NCBI GenBank assembly: GCA_050942695.1
Contig: JBMNNU010000006.1
Span: 1 to 26,173 of the forward strand
Origin: JBMNNU01 sp050942695
GTDB taxonomy: Bacteria > Chloroflexota > UBA6077
Reading direction: 5' to 3'
DNA: 26,173 nt
A model generated the notes under the pieces. It had not been told where the DNA came from, made no database searches, and was given only the letters and a program-made list of their open reading frames with translations. Shown piece by piece: positions 22,840 through 26,173 of the stretch. Positions within the stretch are counted from its first letter, which is position 1. Each line of letters opens with the position of its first letter. The translations under genes and the position numbers were made by a program.

Positions 22840-23352
22840 TCAGGGCAGCGTCTGGTTCTCGAAACGGCCTCTGTAGCGAGCGCGGCCTTTGCACTCTTCG
22901 AAGATGAACTGGCAGATAGCGGTGCCGGGGTATATGGCTAACGGGACAGGCCCCACGTTGATCATCTCCAGCACCTGCTTGTTATCGATTCCGGGTTGCA
23001 TGAAACCCGCGGTCATATGGACCATCAGCCCCACACGGGCAAAGCGACTCCGCCCCTCCAGGCGGCCACACAGGTAATCGGGCAGTGTTATCTTCTCTTG
23101 GGTTATCCCGTGGACCGCCTGGCCCGGCAGCAGCAGCAGGTGGTCATCCACCTCCACCAACTCCGTAACATCCTCGTAGGACGCATCTTCGGTCACAGGG
23201 TGGATGTGGGGCAGCGCTCGGAAGACCCGGAACTTGTTGTCTAGGTGCAGGTCTACCGAGGCTGGACCTACCTGATCCTCGGAGAAGGGCTCGATCTTGA
23301 TGACACCCTCGTGAATCAATCGCAGGATCTCGTCGTGTGTAAGCACCGCCAT
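22840..23352 (-). CDS. dcd: dCTP deaminase
   Basis: Dcd deaminates dCTP to dUTP (or, in bifunctional forms, directly to dUMP) as part of thymidylate supply; it forms a cytoplasmic homotrimer. The 170-residue protein has the core motif LEGRSRFARVGLMVHMTAGFMQPG and VLEMINVG. R101, S102, R106 and E129 match E. coli R110, S111, R115 and E138 in order and spacing, so the catalytic set is complete. The start is ATG 23352; an in-frame TTG six bases upstream has no better ribosome site. It begins 24 nt after the triple-BON gene on the same strand, suggesting cotranscription. Whether it is mono- or bifunctional cannot be settled by eye. Confidence 0.9.
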   Translation of the reverse strand: MAVLTHDEILRLIHEGVIKIEPFSEDQVGPASVDLHLDNKFRVFRALPHIHPVTEDASYEDVTELVEVDDHLLLLPGQAVHGITQEKITLPDYLCGRLEGRSRFARVGLMVHMTAGFMQPGIDNKQVLEMINVGPVPLAIYPGTAICQFIFEECKGRARYRGRFENQTLP

Positions 23353-23376
23353 TTTCAAACTCTCATCGGCACTACA

Positions 23377-24066
23377 TCATGCCGCTGCTGGCTGTTCACG
23401 CTCGCCTGTAATACTCAACAAATTCTCCACATACACCACCCCGGCTGTGTACCAGGCGTCCTTCTCCGCAGCCTGCCGCTCCTCGGCAGAGGAGACTTCC
23501 CCCTGTAGCCGGACGGTGCCCGCCACAGACCTGACGGTGATCAGCGTCGGGTCGGCAATGCGGGCATCTGTGTCCAGGGCTGTCCGCACATCCTGCTCGA
23601 TCTCAGCATCAGCTCTTCGACGGTCGGGCGATATGGTGAGCTCGTTAGAAACGTCCACCACCCCTTCAGCCTGCCACGCGCACTCTTCAGCAGCCGCCCG
23701 TTCGTCTGCTGAAGAAACGGTGCCCGACAGCCGCACGATCCCCTCGGACACGTTCACAACGACGCTATGCGCATCCACTCTCGGGTCCATCTCCAAAGCG
23801 GCGGCTATCTCCTCAGCGATATCCTCCGCCGGTCTGACGGTATCGGGCTGCACCTTCAGCCTATTGCGGACCTCCTTGACTCCCTCGACCCGCCAGGCGT
23901 CCTCTGCAGCGACCATTTTATCCAGGTAGCTCCCTACGGTGCCGGAGAGGGTGACCACACCCTTCTCCACCTGGATCGAAATATCCTTCTGCTGGAGCCG
24001 GCTGTCGAGCTGCAGGGTCTCGTGTATCTTGGAGGCAATATTCCGGTCGTTTGATTTTACAGCCAT
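23377..24066 (-). CDS. Protein with three BON domains
   Basis: A 229-residue protein made of three BON domains at about 6-72, 79-145 and 152-219, each with the helix, D-(S/P)R-(L/V/I) motif, a beta segment of the form V-x-x-G-x-V-x-L-x-G-x-V and an A-W-x-x-x-G-V-x-x-V helix. BON domains bind phospholipid or other hydrophobic surfaces and are mostly found in exported stress proteins such as OsmY. No signal peptide or lipobox is visible here, so this one looks cytoplasmic. The three units look like internal duplications. The start is ATG 24066 with AAAGGA 6 nt upstream, and a GCTGA-type repeat abuts that ribosome site. It is followed by dcd. Its function is unknown. Confidence 0.88.
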   Translation of the reverse strand: MAVKSNDRNIASKIHETLQLDSRLQQKDISIQVEKGVVTLSGTVGSYLDKMVAAEDAWRVEGVKEVRNRLKVQPDTVRPAEDIAEEIAAALEMDPRVDAHSVVVNVSEGIVRLSGTVSSADERAAAEECAWQAEGVVDVSNELTISPDRRRADAEIEQDVRTALDTDARIADPTLITVRSVAGTVRLQGEVSSAEERQAAEKDAWYTAGVVYVENLLSITGEREQPAAA

Positions 24067-24198
24067 CGGGTTTCCTTTAGCTACCAGCTTTTAGCCGCCA
24101 GCTTTCAGCTTCTGTATCGGCCAGTGGCCCAAGAGCGCCGACGGCTAAAGGCTGTTGAGCAACGGCTATGCCAGCCAGGCATCTCTCGAACGCCTCGA

Positions 24199-24292
24199 GA
24201 CCGTCCCAAAGTTGGTAAAGCCGATTGTTGGAGCCAAGAGCGCGGTTTCAGCCCGGGGCTCTCGCACGAAGCCTACCAACTTTGGGATGGTC
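24199..24292. repeat. 19-bp inverted repeat forming a long hairpin
   Basis: The arm at 24199-24217 (GACCGTCCCAAAGTTGGTA) matches the reverse complement of 24274-24292 at 18 of 19 positions. An inner stem GAGCC/GGCTC (24231-24235, 24257-24261) sits in the 56-nt interior. It resembles the nested structure at 15139-15232 in plan, though not in sequence. It may be a small non-autonomous element; it has no visible coding content. Confidence 0.6.
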
Positions 24293-24322
24293 GCCTCGCC
24301 CCTAAGGTAGCGCGTGCCCTTT

Positions 24323-24348
24323 GCTGTCAAGACAATTGACAAGACAGC
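24323..24348. promoter_or_regulatory. Nested palindrome, candidate NiaR operator
   Basis: GCTGTC (24323-24328) and GACAGC (24343-24348) are perfect inverted copies, and inside them GTCAA (24326-24330) and TTGAC (24336-24340) are another inverted pair. TGTC-AA-GACA (24325-24334) is a third symmetrical word. The site lies 20 nt before the niaR start, over the likely promoter (TTGACA at 24336), as expected for autoregulation. NiaR sites described in Firmicutes contain GACA-type half sites, which agrees, but I cannot score it. Confidence 0.5.
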
Positions 24349-24367
24349 TTTAACGGAGTAGCCTTTC

Positions 24368-24928
24368 ATGGCGATCGCAAACCTCGCCAACCTCATCGAA
24401 AGGAGGCCCTCCTTGAGCGAAGAACGAAGGCAGCGAATCCTTAAGATGTTGTCGGACGTCTCGAGGCCACTATCCGGGACGGAGTTAGCACAGCAGTTGA
24501 ACATCTCTCGCCAGACAGTTGTGCAGGATATCTCACTACTCAGGGCGCGGGGAGAGCCGATAGTAGCTACCGCGAGGGGTTATTTGATGGCTACAGCGCT
24601 CCTTCCTAGCTGCCAAAGGGCTCTCTTAGCTGTAAAACATGCGCCAGAGGAGACAGAGGAGGAGCTCTCCCTCCTGCTCGATATGGGGCTGCGGGTAGTG
24701 GACGTTCAGGTAGACCATCCCGTTTACGGGGAAATCCGCGGAATGCTGATGCTAGATTCACGCGACGATCTCCGGGAATGGCTGAAGGAAATTCGGCAAA
24801 AGCGAGTCCGTCTGCTCTCGGAGCTGACCGAGGGGGTCCACCTTCATACTGTAGAAGCTCCCCGGGCCGACCTGCTGGAGCGGGCTCGGACAGCGCTGCG
24901 TGAACGCGGTTTCCTGTTTGAAGAATAG
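24368..24928 (+). CDS. niaR: NiaR niacin-responsive repressor (HTH and 3H domains)
   Basis: NiaR represses NAD synthesis and niacin uptake genes when niacin is bound. The 186-residue protein has an N-terminal winged helix (about 18-75, with GTELAQQLNISRQTVVQDISLLRARG holding the recognition helix) and a C-terminal 3H domain (about 83-180). The metal ligands match the Thermotoga TM1602 structure in order and spacing: H91, E99, H158 and H160, with the third conserved histidine H117 in VDHPVYGEI. The start is ATG 24368 with GGAG 9 nt upstream. It is followed after 27 nt by niaP, so regulator and transporter form one unit behind a palindromic site. Confidence 0.93.
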   Translation: MAIANLANLIERRPSLSEERRQRILKMLSDVSRPLSGTELAQQLNISRQTVVQDISLLRARGEPIVATARGYLMATALLPSCQRALLAVKHAPEETEEELSLLLDMGLRVVDVQVDHPVYGEIRGMLMLDSRDDLREWLKEIRQKRVRLLSELTEGVHLHTVEAPRADLLERARTALRERGFLFEE

Positions 24929-24955
24929 CTAGTTGTATGTCAGGAGGCATTTTTT

Positions 24956-26173
24956 ATGGCAGTAGAGACCGGAATTCGGTCGACCGACCCCGCTATCCGG
25001 CTGGATAGGCTCCCCCTGAGCCGCTTCCACTGGAAACTTATTGGGGTCAGTGGCATCGGATGGATGTTCGATTCCATGGACGTAGGTATTATTTCCTTCG
25101 TAGTTGCAACCCTCGCTCTCGAGTGGAATTTGGGGCCGGATCAGGTAGCTTGGATGATCAGTATAGGGATGCTCGGCATGTTCATGGGAGCAGCAATCTC
25201 CGGCACCCTCGCCGATCGATTTGGGCGCAAGACGATGTTCCAGGCCACGTTGCTGATCTTCAGCTTCGCTACCGCTTTTTGCGGGCTCGCCTGGAGCTAT
25301 CTATCGTTGATTGTTGGTCGCTTCCTCGTTGGTTTCGGTCTGGGGGGCGAGTTGCCGATCGCGAGCACTCTGGTGAGCGAGTTCTCTCCGGCCAAATGGC
25401 GCGGTCGACTGCTGGTGCTGCTGGAGAGCTTCTGGGCTTATGGTTGGGTCCTGGCGGCCGTCATAGCCTATTTCATAATACCCCAGTACGGATGGCGAGT
25501 GGCCTTTTTTCTAGGAGCGCTACCGGCATTTTACGTCTTTGTTCTTCGTCGCGCCCTCCCCGAATCGCCTCGATTCCTGTTGAGCAAAGGCAAAGCAATG
25601 GAAGCTGAGCAGGTGGTGCGAGCCGTGGAGCGAGAGTCGGGGGTGACACATCCTGAGGGGGAACGTTTGGAAATTGGCCCAAGCGAGGCAGGGCGCGGGG
25701 AGAGTGCGCTACAACGCTTTGGAGAGCTCTGGTCTCGACCTTACCTTCGCAGAACCGTCATGCTGTGGGTGCTGTGGTTCACTATCGTCTACTCCTACTA
25801 TGGGATCTTCACCTGGTTGCCGACCCTGCTGTCGGAAAGTGGGCGCGGCCTCACCAAGTCGTTCGGCTACGTGTTGATCATTACCATCGCTCAGATACCG
25901 GGCTATTTCAGCGCTGCATACCTCGTGGAGAAGGTGGGCCGCAAATGGACCCTGGCATCCTATCTGTTCCTCACCGCCGTCGGGGCTTTCTTCTTCAGGA
26001 ACGCTGGGGCCGAGATGGAGATTCTCTTCTGGGGCTGCTTCATCTCTTTCTTCAATCTAGGAGCCTGGGGAGTTGTCTACACCTACACACCCGAGATGTA
26101 CCCTACCAGGGTAAGAGGCACGGGAGTAGGCTGGGCCGCCGCTTGCGGTCGAGCGGCGGGCGTCCTGGCGCCG
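24956..26173 (+). CDS. niaP: Niacin/nicotinate transporter, major facilitator superfamily (cut by window edge)
   Basis: NiaP imports niacin for NAD salvage. The frame is open for 406 codons to the right edge. It is very close to Bacillus NaiP/YceI as I remember it: GxGWxFDxMDVGIxSF, ADRFGRK, GLGGELPIASTLVSEF, GRLLVLLESFWAYGW, a central soluble loop (about 225-260), TVMLWVLWF, YYGIFTWLPTLL, IAQIPGYFSAAYLVEKVGRKW and FFNLGAWGVVYTYTPEMYPTRVRGTG. Ten or more membrane segments are seen; the last one or two lie beyond the window. The start is ATG with AGGAGG 8 nt upstream. It is downstream of niaR, which gives strong support for the substrate. Confidence 0.93.
   Translation, partial: MAVETGIRSTDPAIRLDRLPLSRFHWKLIGVSGIGWMFDSMDVGIISFVVATLALEWNLGPDQVAWMISIGMLGMFMGAAISGTLADRFGRKTMFQATLLIFSFATAFCGLAWSYLSLIVGRFLVGFGLGGELPIASTLVSEFSPAKWRGRLLVLLESFWAYGWVLAAVIAYFIIPQYGWRVAFFLGALPAFYVFVLRRALPESPRFLLSKGKAMEAEQVVRAVERESGVTHPEGERLEIGPSEAGRGESALQRFGELWSRPYLRRTVMLWVLWFTIVYSYYGIFTWLPTLLSESGRGLTKSFGYVLIITIAQIPGYFSAAYLVEKVGRKWTLASYLFLTAVGAFFFRNAGAEMEILFWGCFISFFNLGAWGVVYTYTPEMYPTRVRGTGVGWAAACGRAAGVLAP

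Larger units (their letters stand above)
24067..24367. other. 301-nt divergent gap before niaR
   Basis: The gap holds, left to right, a GCTGA-type repeat block (24078-24111), a long imperfect hairpin (24199-24292) and a nested palindrome (24323-24348) before niaR. I see no gene in it. TTGACA occurs at 24336-24341 but lacks a good -10 at the right distance. Confidence 0.6.

Noticed and set aside
1..26173. tRNA, rRNA, CRISPR arrays, transposases and phage genes
   Set aside because: I looked for T-loop words, regular spaced repeats and IS-type coding sequence and found none; the CTGAGTG and GCTGA repeats have no spacer structure of a CRISPR.

Overview
The window is chromosomal DNA from a bacterium of moderately high GC content, with compact genes on both strands and clear Shine-Dalgarno sites. 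The gene content is a mixture: a Thermus-like seven-iron ferredoxin, a Firmicutes-like NiaR/NiaP niacin pair, a Uma2-family protein, a fused glutamate formiminotransferase/cyclodeaminase, and intergenic tandem repeats rich in CTGAGT and GCTGA words. This best fits a Chloroflexota-type or other deep-branching Terrabacteria lineage. That placement is inference, because no rRNA or marker gene is present. I see no phage, transposase, tRNA, rRNA or CRISPR.

Layout. 1-2300: 5' part of lgt (minus strand) divergent from a membrane chemoreceptor-like gene, with two promoters sharing one -35 region. 2300-4800: ferredoxin, malQ and a small cupin, separated by tandem/inverted repeats, one of which supplies the malQ stop codon. 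4900-8330: a Tat-exported oligoendopeptidase F converging on a diaminopimelate decarboxylase. 8500-11540: an iron-uptake locus (fur, feoA, feoB and a Cys-rich mini-protein) with two matching 17-bp palindromes, one before fur and one before feoA. 11620-15100: a YhaO/SbcD-like nuclease overlapping a short SbcC/YhaN-like ATPase with membrane helices where the zinc hook would be, then a convergent isoprenylcysteine-methyltransferase-like gene. 15330-21350: a probable histidine/urocanate catabolic operon (DASS transporter, hutU, hutI, ftcD) without hutH. 21380-22000: Uma2 gene with its own promoter. 22130-24070 (minus): triple-BON protein, dcd and a YhcH-family protein. 24320-26173: niaR and niaP, the latter cut by the window edge, behind a nested palindrome that is the likely NiaR operator.

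How the genes work together. Fur probably senses Fe(II) and represses itself and FeoAB through the TTGCWAATNGTTNGCAA box. HutU, HutI and FtcD convert urocanate to glutamate and one-carbon-loaded tetrahydrofolate, with the DASS carrier a candidate importer or exporter. NiaR probably represses the NiaP niacin transporter when niacin is plentiful. The nuclease-ATPase pair resembles the Mre11-Rad50 architecture but looks anchored in the membrane. The least described items are this membrane-anchored pair with its non-standard start codon, the Cys-rich protein after feoB, and the repeats placed exactly at gene boundaries.
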